A stretch of 64,000 bases of DNA from contig JADYYP010000064.1 of the NCBI GenBank assembly GCA_020853575.1, positions 1 through 64,000 on the forward strand, in the 5' to 3' direction. The number at the start of each line of letters is the position of its first letter. Positions within the stretch are counted from its first letter, which is position 1. Source of the stretch: Planctomycetota bacterium (GTDB taxonomy: Bacteria > Planctomycetota > UBA1135 > GCA-002686595). A program made the translations under genes and the position numbers. This document shows, in pieces, positions 40,669-49,853 of this stretch. The notes beneath the pieces were generated by a model. The model had not been told where the DNA came from, made no database searches, and was given only the letters and a program-made list of their open reading frames with translations.

Positions 40669-41847
40669 ATGGCGAGCGCGCGCTCGCACCGCTATCAACT
40701 CACCCGCTGCACGCTCGCCGGAAAGTCGCTCGAAGCCTTGGCCAAGAACTCACCGCTGCTCTCCCATCACCGCGCCGCCGGAGCCGAGCTCTCGCTGGGT
40801 GCAACTCCGTTCGCGCTCAGCTTTGGTGAAGTCCCCGACGAATACGCGGCGGCGCAAACGACGGCGGTCGTGTTCGATGCGACCGAGCGAGACTTGGTCT
40901 GCGTCACGGGCAGCGACGCCGCGGCGTTCCTGCAGCGCTTGCTCGCCAACACGGTGCGCACGTTGGCGCCCGGCCAAGGCAATCGCAACTTGCTGCTCTC
41001 GAGCAAGGGCAAGGTGCTGTTCGACTTCGATCTTTCCGTGCGCGAGGCGCAGATCCGCATGTCGCTGCCGCCGGCGTGCGGCGCGGCGTTCGCCAAGGCG
41101 CTCGACACCTATCATTTCAGCGAGAAATTGGCGATCCGCGATGATTCGGCGCAGCACGCGCCGCTGGCGCTGTGCGGCCCTTCGACGGCGCGCATCGTGC
41201 GCGAAGTCGTGGGTGTCGAACTTCCGCGCGAGGACCATGCGAGCGTCTCCGGCCGCTTCGGCGAGCGCGAGATCGACGTCACCGCGCTGCCGGTCGCGGG
41301 CTCGGCCGGCGCGCGAATCGACGGTGGACCGGAGCTCGCGTTGGCCCTGTGGAACGCAGTCTGTGTCAGCGGCGCACGGCCCGCGGGGCGCGTCGCCTAC
41401 GACTGCCTGCGCGTCGAAGCTGGCTGGGCCGAACCGGGCGTCGACGTCGACGACAGCGTGTATCCGCAGGAGGCGCGCCTGGAGCGCGGCTTCGCGCTCG
41501 ACAAGGGCTGCTACATCGGCCAGGAGGTGGTCGCCAAGATCGACACCTACGGTGGGCTCAACAAACGCCTGGTCGCGTTGCGCGTCTCCCATGACGACCC
41601 GCTGCCGCGCGGCGCGCGTCTGTTCGGCGAAGACGAGGGCGAGTGGCGCGACCTGGGCGTGATCACCTCGTGGGCGTATTCGTTCGTGCTCGACACCGGA
41701 CTGGTGCTGGCTTACGTCAAGCGCCGGCACCAAGCGTGTGGCACGCGCTTTCGCATCGGAGACCCGCAGGCACCGCTGGGAGAAGCGGTGGTCGTCGCGT
41801 TGCCCGTTCGCAGCGGCGCGCTGGCTCCAACAGGCGAGTTCGAGTGA
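40669..41847 (+). CDS. YgfZ/GcvT-fold folate-binding protein
   Basis: 392 residues, starting MASARSHRYQL; earlier in-frame starts lack support. The YgfZ fingerprint KGCYIGQEVVAKI is present, along with VVFDATERDLVCVTGSDAAAFLQRLLANT, the GcvT-like N-terminal domain, and EAGWAEPGVDVDD. YgfZ proteins bind folate and help repair or assemble some Fe-S enzymes. The N-terminal 50 residues are an extension relative to E. coli YgfZ. It converges with the DUF3108 gene, with stops adjacent. Confidence 0.88.
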   Translation: MASARSHRYQLTRCTLAGKSLEALAKNSPLLSHHRAAGAELSLGATPFALSFGEVPDEYAAAQTTAVVFDATERDLVCVTGSDAAAFLQRLLANTVRTLAPGQGNRNLLLSSKGKVLFDFDLSVREAQIRMSLPPACGAAFAKALDTYHFSEKLAIRDDSAQHAPLALCGPSTARIVREVVGVELPREDHASVSGRFGEREIDVTALPVAGSAGARIDGGPELALALWNAVCVSGARPAGRVAYDCLRVEAGWAEPGVDVDDSVYPQEARLERGFALDKGCYIGQEVVAKIDTYGGLNKRLVALRVSHDDPLPRGARLFGEDEGEWRDLGVITSWAYSFVLDTGLVLAYVKRRHQACGTRFRIGDPQAPLGEAVVVALPVRSGALAPTGEFE

Positions 41848-42858
41848 TCACTTCTCGAGCGCGCTGAAGCTCGGCGGCGTGCCCGAGAAGCGCTCGAGTT
41901 GGATGCGCACGTCGAGTTCGAGGATCCCGGCCGGGAGCGTGCCCGCGATCTCCACCGGAACGCCAGAGTCCTGGTGCATCCAGATCGAGATGTTGCCGTG
42001 CAAGCCGAACAGCCCTTGGAAGTCCTCCTCGCGTTCCTTCTCGCCCTCGGGCGGACGCGTCGAGAGCACGACCTCCACCAACTCGAAGCGACCGGCCGAC
42101 ACCGTGCGCGTCTCGCGCTTTCCGCGCGTGATCTCGACTTCCCAGAGCTTGTCGCGGTCGAGCAGGGTGAACGCGGCTCGGTCCTCACCCTGCGCGACGA
42201 CGGTGCGCGCCAAGATCACCGCGCTGACCATGTCGAGCGTACCCGCGGGCAAGGTCTTCTCCTTCGCGTCGCGCCACACGCGATGCTCGGCCGACTTGCA
42301 ACCGCTGCAGTGCTGGCGTTCGTTCCAGAAGAACAGGGGCGCGACGTAGTGCGCCTCGTCCTTGCAGCCTCGACAGTGCCCGTCGGAGCGGTAGCTCGAC
42401 AGTGCTTGTCCGTCGCGGGTTCCGATCGAGAGCTCGCGGTGACGATTCTCGGTGCCGCGTTGGATGCTCTCGTGCAGGATGCGCGGGAAACCGACGGGCC
42501 GATAGCGCGTCGTGATCGTCTCGTCGAGCGTGTACACCTGGTACTCACCGCGCGCGCGCGCGGACACGATCGCCTGCTCGAGCTGTGGCTCGCCCTCACC
42601 CGCCACGCCGCGAGCGAACGGCAAGACGCGCGCGTTGAGCACCACGCTGCCGACGCTGGGCGCGCCGAGCACGCCGAGGTCGATCGAAACGTCGTACACC
42701 AATTCCTCGTCGCGCGGGAAATGCAGCGCCGAGCGCGTCGGGCCGCGGTCGACGATCAGCGGGCCGGCCGCGGCGCGCTCGGACTTGGCGGAACCGTCGA
42801 AGGCGCTCGCCAGCGCGAACAACGCGCACGCGATCAATCCGTTCGAGCTCGCGGACAT
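41848..42858 (-). CDS. DUF3108-like exported protein with twin CxxC-H knuckles
   Basis: 336 residues with a signal peptide (MSASSNGLIACALFALASAF). The body matches the style of DUF3108 proteins: FPRDEELVYDVSIDLGVLGA, VYTLDETITTRYRP and GIPVE-like GVPVEIAGTLPAGILELDV near the end. Unusually it contains two copies of H-C-x2-C-x4-H: HCRGCKDEAH (161-170) and HCSGCKSAEH (183-192), 22 residues apart, which could bind two metals or haem-like groups or form disulfides in the periplasm. DUF3108 proteins are envelope proteins of unclear role. Confidence 0.75.
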   Translation of the reverse strand: MSASSNGLIACALFALASAFDGSAKSERAAAGPLIVDRGPTRSALHFPRDEELVYDVSIDLGVLGAPSVGSVVLNARVLPFARGVAGEGEPQLEQAIVSARARGEYQVYTLDETITTRYRPVGFPRILHESIQRGTENRHRELSIGTRDGQALSSYRSDGHCRGCKDEAHYVAPLFFWNERQHCSGCKSAEHRVWRDAKEKTLPAGTLDMVSAVILARTVVAQGEDRAAFTLLDRDKLWEVEITRGKRETRTVSAGRFELVEVVLSTRPPEGEKEREEDFQGLFGLHGNISIWMHQDSGVPVEIAGTLPAGILELDVRIQLERFSGTPPSFSALEK

Positions 42859-42914
42859 GCGCCCGACCTTCGCCGATCGACGCGGGCTTGTCCAGGGCGT
42901 GCCGCGGCTGCCCG

Positions 42915-43967
42915 TCAACGGCGTTCCGAGCGCCTGCGCTCGACGAGCAACTCGGCCTCGCGCTCGGCGACCCTCGCTGGCGCCAGCCCTTCGTCGCGCG
43001 CTTGCCGCAGCACCTGCTCGACCGTGCTCCCGACTCGCGCGGCAATGCGCTCCAGCGGCTCGCGCACGCCGTCGAGATGAAAGCGAGCACCGCGGATCAG
43101 TGCGCCGGAGTTGATCGCGAAGTCGGGCACGTACAGCACACCGCGCTCGTGCAACTGGTCGCCGTGCGCTGCGCTCGCGAGCACGTTGTTCGCGGCTCCA
43201 GCGACGATTCGGCAGCGCAATCGGAGCACCGACAGGTCGTGGAGAATGCCACCCAGCGCGCAAGGCGAGAACACGTCGCTGGGGACATCGACCTCTCCGG
43301 TTGGGTCGAGCAGCTCCAGATCGGCGGCCGCCGCGATGGCGCGTGCGCGCTCGCTGTCGATTTCCGAGGCCAGCACGCGCGCGCCGTGCTCGCGCAGGGC
43401 GACAGCGACACGCGATCCGACCTCACCCAGTCCCTGCACCACGACCGTGCGCCGCGGCCAGTCTTCCTGTCCGTCCAGATGCCGCAGCGCGGCGGCGATC
43501 CCGGCGACGACGCCTGAGGCCGTGGCCTCGGCCAGCTCGCCGGGCCCCTCGGGCCCCGGATCGGTGACGAAGCGTGTGCGCTCGGCGACGTGCGCGAGCT
43601 CGCTGGCGTTCGTGCCCACGTCCGGCCCGGTGTAGAAGCGTCCCGCCAAGCGCTGGACGACATCGCCGAGGAAGCGGTAGGCGCGCGGTACGTCGAGGTC
43701 CGCTCGGTCCAGCAGCACCATCTTGGCGCCGCCCGCCGGCAGGCGTGCCAACGCGCACTTGTGGGTCATGGCCCGCGCCAGCCGCATGCAGTCGCGCAGC
43801 GCCTGTTCCTCGTCGAAGTAGCTCCAGCGGCGGATCCCGCCGAAGGCGCGACCGGCGGAGCTGTCGTGCACGGCCAAGAAGGCTCGCAGGCCGGAACGGC
43901 GATCGTGCAGGGCGACGATCTCCTCGAAGCCATCGCGTGCGAGTTGGTCCAGCAGCTCGAAGCTCAT
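42915..43967 (-). CDS. Glu/Leu/Phe/Val-type amino acid dehydrogenase
   Basis: 350 residues. The substrate-binding domain carries AFGGIRRWSYFDEEQALRD and THKCALARLPAGGAK with the catalytic-type Lys of the family, then the NAD domain VVVQGLGEVGSRVAVAL. The length and sequence (about 350) fit leucine/phenylalanine dehydrogenases rather than glutamate dehydrogenase. It oxidatively deaminates a branched or aromatic amino acid to the 2-oxo acid with NAD+. ATG at 43967 is chosen over a GTG two codons upstream. The gene after it on the other strand is a HEAT protein. Confidence 0.9.
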   Translation of the reverse strand: MSFELLDQLARDGFEEIVALHDRRSGLRAFLAVHDSSAGRAFGGIRRWSYFDEEQALRDCMRLARAMTHKCALARLPAGGAKMVLLDRADLDVPRAYRFLGDVVQRLAGRFYTGPDVGTNASELAHVAERTRFVTDPGPEGPGELAEATASGVVAGIAAALRHLDGQEDWPRRTVVVQGLGEVGSRVAVALREHGARVLASEIDSERARAIAAAADLELLDPTGEVDVPSDVFSPCALGGILHDLSVLRLRCRIVAGAANNVLASAAHGDQLHERGVLYVPDFAINSGALIRGARFHLDGVREPLERIAARVGSTVEQVLRQARDEGLAPARVAEREAELLVERRRSERR

Positions 43968-44099
43968 CGACACAACCTAGCTCGCGCACTCCGCGATTGC
44001 GCGTCTCTCGCGCGTGACCCGCGCGCCGTGAAACGGGAAGATGCCGGCGCGAGCGGCGTCGCAAGCCGCCTCGCGAACCGAGAGGAGCCCCTGGTCACC

Positions 44100-45005
44100 G
44101 TGCACAGTCTTCGTCTGCTCGCCTGTCTGTTCTTGGCCATGTGCTCGGGCTGCGCCGTGTTTTCGTCGAGCGAGGCCGACGAGGCCGAGGCGGCGCGTCC
44201 GATCCAGCTCCAGGCCGACGAGCCCATCGGGAAGTTCTTGGCCGACGCGGACATGATCATCGCGCGCTGGAACCTCGTGACGCTCAAGGCGGCGACGCCC
44301 GAGCAACAACGCGAGGCGCGCCTCCTGCGCCAGGTGCTGTTCGACCGCACCAGCAAGCGCTGTGCAGATCTCGTGCGCGAGCTCGAGACCGGCCCGCCGG
44401 TCAACCGCGTGCGCGCGGCAGCCGCCCTCGGCTTCTCGGGCGCGGTACAGGCGCAGTCGCCGCTCTTGAACGCGCTCGGCGATTCCCACCCGGACGTGGT
44501 CAACAACTCGCTGATGGCGCTCGCGCTGCTCGGTCGTGCCGACACCCCGCTCGACGCGATCTGCAAGCTGTCCGAATTCGATCCCGACGCAGCGACGCGC
44601 TCCCAGGCCGCGTTCGCGATGCGCTCGATCGTCAACGCCGGTGGCTCAGGGGACTGCGCCCGTGGCGCCGCACGGCGCGGACTGATCGACTCCGAGGCGT
44701 TCGTGCGCTCGCAGTGCGCGTTGACGCTGGGCCTGCTCGCGGATCGCGACTCACTCCCGGCCCTGGCCGACTTAATGTTCGACAAGTCCGTGCACGTCGC
44801 CAGCGCGGCGATCCAGGCGATGCTGTTGCTGGCCGACAAGGAGAAGGACGAGCGCGGCCGCGTCGCTCGCGCGCTGCTCGCCGCGCACCAGCGGTCCAAG
44901 GGCACGATCGCGGAGTTGACGATGGACGGCCTGGTGAGCATCTCGGAGGTCAACTACGGCAGTGACATGCGCCTGTGGACCGAGTGGGCCGAGCGCATGC
45001 CCTGA
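44100..45005 (+). CDS. Exported HEAT-repeat protein
   Basis: 301 residues from GTG (VTVHSLRLLACLFLAMCSGC), with GAGAGGAG upstream. The N-terminus is a signal or lipoprotein leader with several cysteines. From residue 95 on there are five or six HEAT/PBS-type helix pairs, e.g. VNRVRAAAALGFSGAVQA, PDVVNNSLMALALLGRA, EAFVRSQCALTLGLLADR and KSVHVASAAIQAMLLLAD. Such repeats form binding solenoids. No partner can be named. The aminotransferase gene begins 77 bases later. Confidence 0.8.
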   Translation: MHSLRLLACLFLAMCSGCAVFSSSEADEAEAARPIQLQADEPIGKFLADADMIIARWNLVTLKAATPEQQREARLLRQVLFDRTSKRCADLVRELETGPPVNRVRAAAALGFSGAVQAQSPLLNALGDSHPDVVNNSLMALALLGRADTPLDAICKLSEFDPDAATRSQAAFAMRSIVNAGGSGDCARGAARRGLIDSEAFVRSQCALTLGLLADRDSLPALADLMFDKSVHVASAAIQAMLLLADKEKDERGRVARALLAAHQRSKGTIAELTMDGLVSISEVNYGSDMRLWTEWAERMP

Positions 45006-45081
45006 TCGGCCTGCGGAGTTCTCCTCTCACTCACCAGTGAGGACCTCGCCCTGCTCGCCACCCTCGCGTACAGTCGCGGGC

Positions 45082-46257
45082 ATGCAACGCCGCGCCCGGA
45101 TCTCCGCCAAAGCCCAGCGCTTCACCGAGTCCGTCATCCGCGAGATGTCGCGCGTCTGCGCCAGAGAGCAGGGCCTCAACCTGGCCCAGGGCTTCCCGGA
45201 CTTCGCCGCGCCGCAGCCGATGAAAGACGCGGGCTGCCGCGCGATCCAAGCCGACGTCAATCAGTACGCGGTGACTTGGGGAGCTCCGCGGTTGCGCGCC
45301 GCGATCGCAGCGCGGTCCAGCGCCTACAACCGCATTCCAACCGACGCCGACGCGCACGTGACGGTGTGTTGCGGCGCGACCGAAGCGATGCTCGCGGTGT
45401 TGCTCGCCGTGCTCGACCCCGGCGACGAAGTGGTGATCTTCGAGCCGTTTTACGAGAACTACGGCCCCGATTGCATCCTCTCCGGCGCGACCCCGCGCAT
45501 GGTGCGACTGCACTCGCCGGACTGGAGCTTCGATCCCGACGAGTTGCGTGCCGCGTTCGGTCCGAAGACGCGCGCGATCATCGTCAACACGCCACACAAC
45601 CCGACCGGCAAGGTGTTCTCGCGCGCCGAGCTGGAGTCGATCGCGGCGCTGTGCCGCGAACACGACGTGCTCGCGATCACCGACGAAATCTACGAGTACA
45701 TCCTGTACGACGGCGCCGAGCACGTCTCGCTCGCGACCCTGCCCGACATGGCGCAACGCGGCATCACGATCAGCGGTCTGTCGAAGACCTGGAGCGCGAC
45801 CGGCTGGCGCATCGGTTGGTGCGTCGCTCCGCCGGAGATCACCAGCGCGATCCGCAAGGTGCACGACTTCCTGACCGTCGGGGCTCCCGCACCACTCCAG
45901 GAAGCCGCGGCCGACGCGCTGGCCTTCCCGCAGAGCTACTTCGACGAGTTGGCCCGCGGCTACCGCGAGCGCCGTGACACGCTCACGCGCGTGTTGCGCG
46001 AGGTCGGCTTCGGCGTGAGCAATCCGCGCGGCGCGTACTACGTGATGACCGACATCAGCGCGCTCACGGAGCTCGACGATGTCGCGTTCGCGATGCAACT
46101 CGTGCGCGACGGTGGCGTCGCCACGGTGCCGGGCTCGAGCTTCTTCCTCGACCCGCGCGACGGACGACGTAGCGTGCGCTTCTGTTTCGCCAAGAAGCTC
46201 GAAACCCTCGAGCGCGCGGCCCGCGTACTGCGCGAGCGCCTGGGAGTTCGCTCGTGA
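45082..46257 (+). CDS. Class I PLP-dependent aminotransferase
   Basis: 391 residues of fold-type I. LNLAQGFPDFAAPQPM, the cofactor-binding turn CGATEAMLA, IVNTPHNPTGKVF, ITDEIYEYILYDG and the Schiff-base lysine in SGLSKTWSATGWRIGW are all intact. The sequence is closest in feel to kynurenine/glutamine or methionine-type aminotransferases (the KAT/YbdL group). It moves an amino group from an amino acid to a 2-oxo acid. Its TGA overlaps the GTG of the next gene (GTGA). Confidence 0.94.
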   Translation: MQRRARISAKAQRFTESVIREMSRVCAREQGLNLAQGFPDFAAPQPMKDAGCRAIQADVNQYAVTWGAPRLRAAIAARSSAYNRIPTDADAHVTVCCGATEAMLAVLLAVLDPGDEVVIFEPFYENYGPDCILSGATPRMVRLHSPDWSFDPDELRAAFGPKTRAIIVNTPHNPTGKVFSRAELESIAALCREHDVLAITDEIYEYILYDGAEHVSLATLPDMAQRGITISGLSKTWSATGWRIGWCVAPPEITSAIRKVHDFLTVGAPAPLQEAAADALAFPQSYFDELARGYRERRDTLTRVLREVGFGVSNPRGAYYVMTDISALTELDDVAFAMQLVRDGGVATVPGSSFFLDPRDGRRSVRFCFAKKLETLERAARVLRERLGVRS

Positions 46258-47390
46258 TCGCGCTCCTCGTCGCGCTGGTCCAAGTCGCGTCGCCCACTCC
46301 CGCTGGTGATCGTACGACGCTCCTGCCTCCGCGCGCTCCCATCGCGGGCCTTGCAGGATTCCAGAGCTCGTCCTCGATCGAGTTCGCGGCCGAGCCCACC
46401 AAACCCCACGCGCTGGAGGCGACCTACGTGTTCCCCGAGCGCGCCCGCTGGCAACTGGCGCCGCGCGACGCTGCACCCGGGGAGCGCCATGTCGTATTCC
46501 GCTGCGCTGGTGCGTTCTTCGAGCTCGCGGCCGGCGAGAGCGCGTCGCGGTTGGTCAGCGACGCCGGCCCGACCGACGAGAATTGGCGCCGCAGTCTGGC
46601 CGGCGTCGAGCTGCGCCGCGCGCTGTTCCTGTGGCCCGACGGCTTCGCGTGGACCGGACAGGGAGCGACGCGCTCGGCGCCGCTCGACTCAGGCGAGGAA
46701 CTCGAGGTCGAGCTCGACGCCGACGGCCGCCCGAGCGCGATCTTCGTGCGCGGAGCACGCGACGTGCGCGAGACCTACCGCGAGATTCGTTGGCGCGAGC
46801 AGCGCGAACGCTGGTGGCCCTCGACGATGGAGCTGGTGGTCGAGCGTCAACTCGTGTGGCGCGAGCGCGTCGAGTCGCTGGAAACGCAGGTGCGCGTGCT
46901 CGACCTCTACTTCTTGCCCGCCGACCGGCGCGCCGCGGCGGCGCAGTCCACGGCGAGCGCGGTCGCGCACGCGGACGTCCCGGCGTGCTATTGGCGGCGC
47001 GAGGTGCTGCCCGACGGCACGGATTGGGACGCGGTCACGACGCGCTGGCGCGACGCCATCCGGCCCTATGCGCAGCCGGCTGCCGACGCCTGGAAGCTTG
47101 CAGGCGGCGCCTGCGTCGAGCTCGACGACAGCGGCGCCCCGCGTGCGCTGCTGCTGTGCTTCAGCGAAGGTCGCGGCACTCCTCCGGAAGGCTTGCTCAA
47201 GGTGCGCGAGCACACGGCGCTGACCAGCGCGCTGCAACGCCCGTCGAACGGCCTGGGAGCCTGCCGCAAGCAGCTGGCGGCTGCCATCCCCGCCACCGCG
47301 AGCGCGGGAGTCGCCTACGCGCGCTTCGTGGGTGAGCCGTCGCTCGCCGGCCCGGTCCAGGTCGTGCTTCCGTTCCAACCGAAGGAGTGA
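46254..47390 (+). CDS. Secreted hypothetical protein coupled to aminotransferase
   Basis: 378 residues from GTG, overlapping the aminotransferase stop by four bases. The start MIALLVALVQVASPTPAG suggests a short export signal. The middle is rich in beta-strand patterns and contains REIRWREQRERWWPSTMEL and VRVLDLYFLPADRRAA, like outer-membrane lipoprotein-sorting folds, but I assign no family. The C-terminal domain (LKVREHTALTSAL) is distinct. The translational coupling may be accidental to chromosome packing. Confidence 0.7.
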   Translation: MIALLVALVQVASPTPAGDRTTLLPPRAPIAGLAGFQSSSSIEFAAEPTKPHALEATYVFPERARWQLAPRDAAPGERHVVFRCAGAFFELAAGESASRLVSDAGPTDENWRRSLAGVELRRALFLWPDGFAWTGQGATRSAPLDSGEELEVELDADGRPSAIFVRGARDVRETYREIRWREQRERWWPSTMELVVERQLVWRERVESLETQVRVLDLYFLPADRRAAAAQSTASAVAHADVPACYWRREVLPDGTDWDAVTTRWRDAIRPYAQPAADAWKLAGGACVELDDSGAPRALLLCFSEGRGTPPEGLLKVREHTALTSALQRPSNGLGACRKQLAAAIPATASAGVAYARFVGEPSLAGPVQVVLPFQPKE

Positions 47391-47581
47391 GTCGCCGGTC
47401 CGGCACTGTCCCCCGCCAGCGAATCTGTCCCCCGCCGAGGACGAGCGCGGCCGCCTAGCCCGGGAGATTCGACAAGCGAACGCCCTTGCACATGGGTTCG
47501 ACCGGCTGGCCCAGCCCCGGCACCCGGTTTGCACAACCCTGGCCCAGTTTCTCCGTCGTGAGCTTCGATTGGAGCCCTGCC

Positions 47582-49744
47582 ATGGACCGCCGACGCCTGC
47601 GCTACCTCGCCCTCGCTCTCTCGCTCCTGATCGCCACGCCGGCCGAGGCGCTCGCACAGCGCGGTGAAAAGGGCCAGAGCCGGCCGTCCTCCGGTGGATC
47701 GTCGCGACCGTCCGGCGGCGGCTCGTCACGGCCCTCGGGTGGCAGTTCGGGCGGCTCTTCGCGGCCCTCGACGCCGCAGGGCGGCGGTTCATCGCGGCCC
47801 TCCGGCGGGAGCTCCCGGCCCAGCACCCCCAGCGCACCGCGCCCCTCGACCCCCGCGCCGGCTCCGTCTCGACCCTCGACGTCCACGCCCTCGCGTCCGT
47901 CGAGCCCCAGCCCTACGCCGTCGCGGCCGAGCACGCCTTCGCGACCGGCGGACTCGACCCCGTCGCGCCCGAGCGCGCCGTCGCGGCCCAGCGATTCGGG
48001 CTCGCGAGACCCGGGAGACGCGCGCGACTCTCGCCCCACCGAGCAACCGCCCGCGCCCAGCGCCCCGACGGTGCGCACGCGTCCGACCCAACCCGATCAG
48101 GGATCGCGCTCGGGATCGAGCCCGAGCACTCCGCCCTCGGCGGGCCGTCCGCGCGAACGCCGGCCCGATCCGGTTCCGCCCGCCGTCGAGTCCGCGCCGC
48201 GCCGCACTCCGCTGCCGCGCGTCTCCCCGCCCAAGTCCGACTCGACCCGTCCCGCGCAACCGTCCGACGGACCGAGCTCGACACGCCTGCGCGAACGTCC
48301 GCTCTCGCCGTCGACCGGACGCGTCAAGGACGACAGCGCCGGAACGCAGCCCTCGAGCGGAGCGCGGCCGATCGACCGCGAACGCATCCTCGATCGCTAC
48401 AAGCGACCGAATGCGCCGGCGACGCCGGCAACCAAGAGCGCCGACGACGTGCGCGCGGCCCGCGACGCGGAACGCGCCAAGTCGGAGGACCAGGTGCGCG
48501 ATCGACGGGACGCAGACCGCGCCAAGCGCGCCGAGGACGTCAGCCAGGCGCGCAACGAGCACCGCGCGAGCGAGATCAAGTCACGGCGTGACCAGCAGCG
48601 CGCAGCCGAAGTCAAGTCCGCGCGCGATCTCTACGCCGCGGAGCAGTCCGAGAAGTACGAGCGCCGGGAGATCCAGCAAGCTGCGGCGCGCACCGCGCGC
48701 CTGCGCGCCGAGTACGCGAGCAACCCGCACGGCAAGTCGAAGAGCTGGGCGCAGGGCAGCTGCGCGTCGAAGCTCAACGGCTACGGGCTGTATCTGGGAT
48801 TCGGGTTGGGCTTCTCGTGGTGCAATCCCTACGGCGCGTACTGGTCGCACCAGTGCTGGCCGTGGTGGTACTGGAACAGCTGGGACTACTGCGACAACTA
48901 CTGGTACGGCTGGGGCTACGGCGGCTACTCGTACTCGTGGTGCTCGCACCCGTTCTCGTGGACGCACCGTTGGTGGTTCGGCTGCTGGCCGCGCTACTCG
49001 TACTGGTGGCCCACGTACTCCGCGCGCGTGTACTACTCGCCGCCGGTGTATTACGCGAGTGCGATCGCCGACGACAGCTCGCCCGACGTGGTCATCTACG
49101 ACTACGACGACGACAACGATGTGGTCGTGGTCGGCGGCGGTGGCAACGTCGAGGTTCAACGCGTAACTGGCGGGGAAACGAGCAGCGCTCCACTGGCCCC
49201 GCAGTCTGCGCCCCAGGTCGACCCGACGGTCGCGGGCGTGCTCGACAAGCGCGTCGACACGCTCGCCCGTTTGGCGCTCCAGTACTTGACCGACGGCGAC
49301 CAGGCCTTCCGCGAACGGCGCTACGGCGACGCGGCTCACTTCTACGCCAAGGCGATCGAGTTCCGCCCCGACGAGGGCGTTCTGTACCTGGTGCTCTCGG
49401 ACGCGTTGTTCGCGACCGGCGACTACCACTACGGTGCCTTCGCCTTGCGCCGCGCGCTCGAGCTGGATGCCTCGCTCGCGGATGGAGATCTCGACAAGCA
49501 CGAGTTCTACTCCGACGCGGCCGAGTTCGATCGCCAACTGCAAACCCTCGAGCGCTTCCTGGCCGACCACGCGACCGACGGCGATGCACGGTTGCTGCTC
49601 GCGGCGAACTACTTGTTCTCGCAACAGTCGCGGCGCGCGCTCGAGTTGCTCGAGTCCAGTGCCAGCGAGTCCGTCCGCGGCGAAGCCGCTGGCGCGCTGT
49701 TGCTCGAAGCCGCACGCAAGGCCGAGGCGCAGAAGAAGCCCTGA
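47582..49744 (+). CDS. Secreted mosaic protein: Ser/Pro/Arg region, Tyr/Trp-rich core, TPR domain
   Basis: 720 residues. A signal peptide (RRLRYLALALSLLIATPAEAL) is followed by about 240 residues of Ser-Arg-Pro-Ser-type low complexity (SRPSGGGSSRPSGG), then a highly charged helical stretch (DADRAKRAEDVSQARNEHRA). A Tyr/Trp/Cys/Gly-rich segment follows (CWPWWYWNSWDYCDNYWYG, about 415-480), then an Asp-rich link (VVIYDYDDDNDVVVVGGGG), and finally three or more TPR-like helix pairs (GDQAFRERRYGDAAHFYAKA, VLYLVLSDALFATGDYHYGA). The middle part resembles surface or spore-coat-like adhesive proteins. A strong terminator follows. ATG at 47582 fits the signal peptide. Confidence 0.8.
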   Translation: MDRRRLRYLALALSLLIATPAEALAQRGEKGQSRPSSGGSSRPSGGGSSRPSGGSSGGSSRPSTPQGGGSSRPSGGSSRPSTPSAPRPSTPAPAPSRPSTSTPSRPSSPSPTPSRPSTPSRPADSTPSRPSAPSRPSDSGSRDPGDARDSRPTEQPPAPSAPTVRTRPTQPDQGSRSGSSPSTPPSAGRPRERRPDPVPPAVESAPRRTPLPRVSPPKSDSTRPAQPSDGPSSTRLRERPLSPSTGRVKDDSAGTQPSSGARPIDRERILDRYKRPNAPATPATKSADDVRAARDAERAKSEDQVRDRRDADRAKRAEDVSQARNEHRASEIKSRRDQQRAAEVKSARDLYAAEQSEKYERREIQQAAARTARLRAEYASNPHGKSKSWAQGSCASKLNGYGLYLGFGLGFSWCNPYGAYWSHQCWPWWYWNSWDYCDNYWYGWGYGGYSYSWCSHPFSWTHRWWFGCWPRYSYWWPTYSARVYYSPPVYYASAIADDSSPDVVIYDYDDDNDVVVVGGGGNVEVQRVTGGETSSAPLAPQSAPQVDPTVAGVLDKRVDTLARLALQYLTDGDQAFRERRYGDAAHFYAKAIEFRPDEGVLYLVLSDALFATGDYHYGAFALRRALELDASLADGDLDKHEFYSDAAEFDRQLQTLERFLADHATDGDARLLLAANYLFSQQSRRALELLESSASESVRGEAAGALLLEAARKAEAQKKP

Positions 49745-49768
49745 TTCGACGTGGCGCGGGACGTTTCC

Positions 49769-49804
49769 AACGAGGCAGCGCGGACTCCACCGCGCTGCCT
49801 CGTT
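49769..49804. terminator. Bidirectional hairpin terminator
   Basis: A perfect 15-bp stem (AACGAGGCAGCGCGG and complement) with the loop ACTCCA between the convergent mosaic-protein and galK genes. The AA/TT ends give a short T tract in both directions. Confidence 0.8.
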
Positions 49805-49853
49805 CTCGATCGGCGGAACGTGCGCCAGGTCGTCACGCGGCGTGCGCGCTGAC

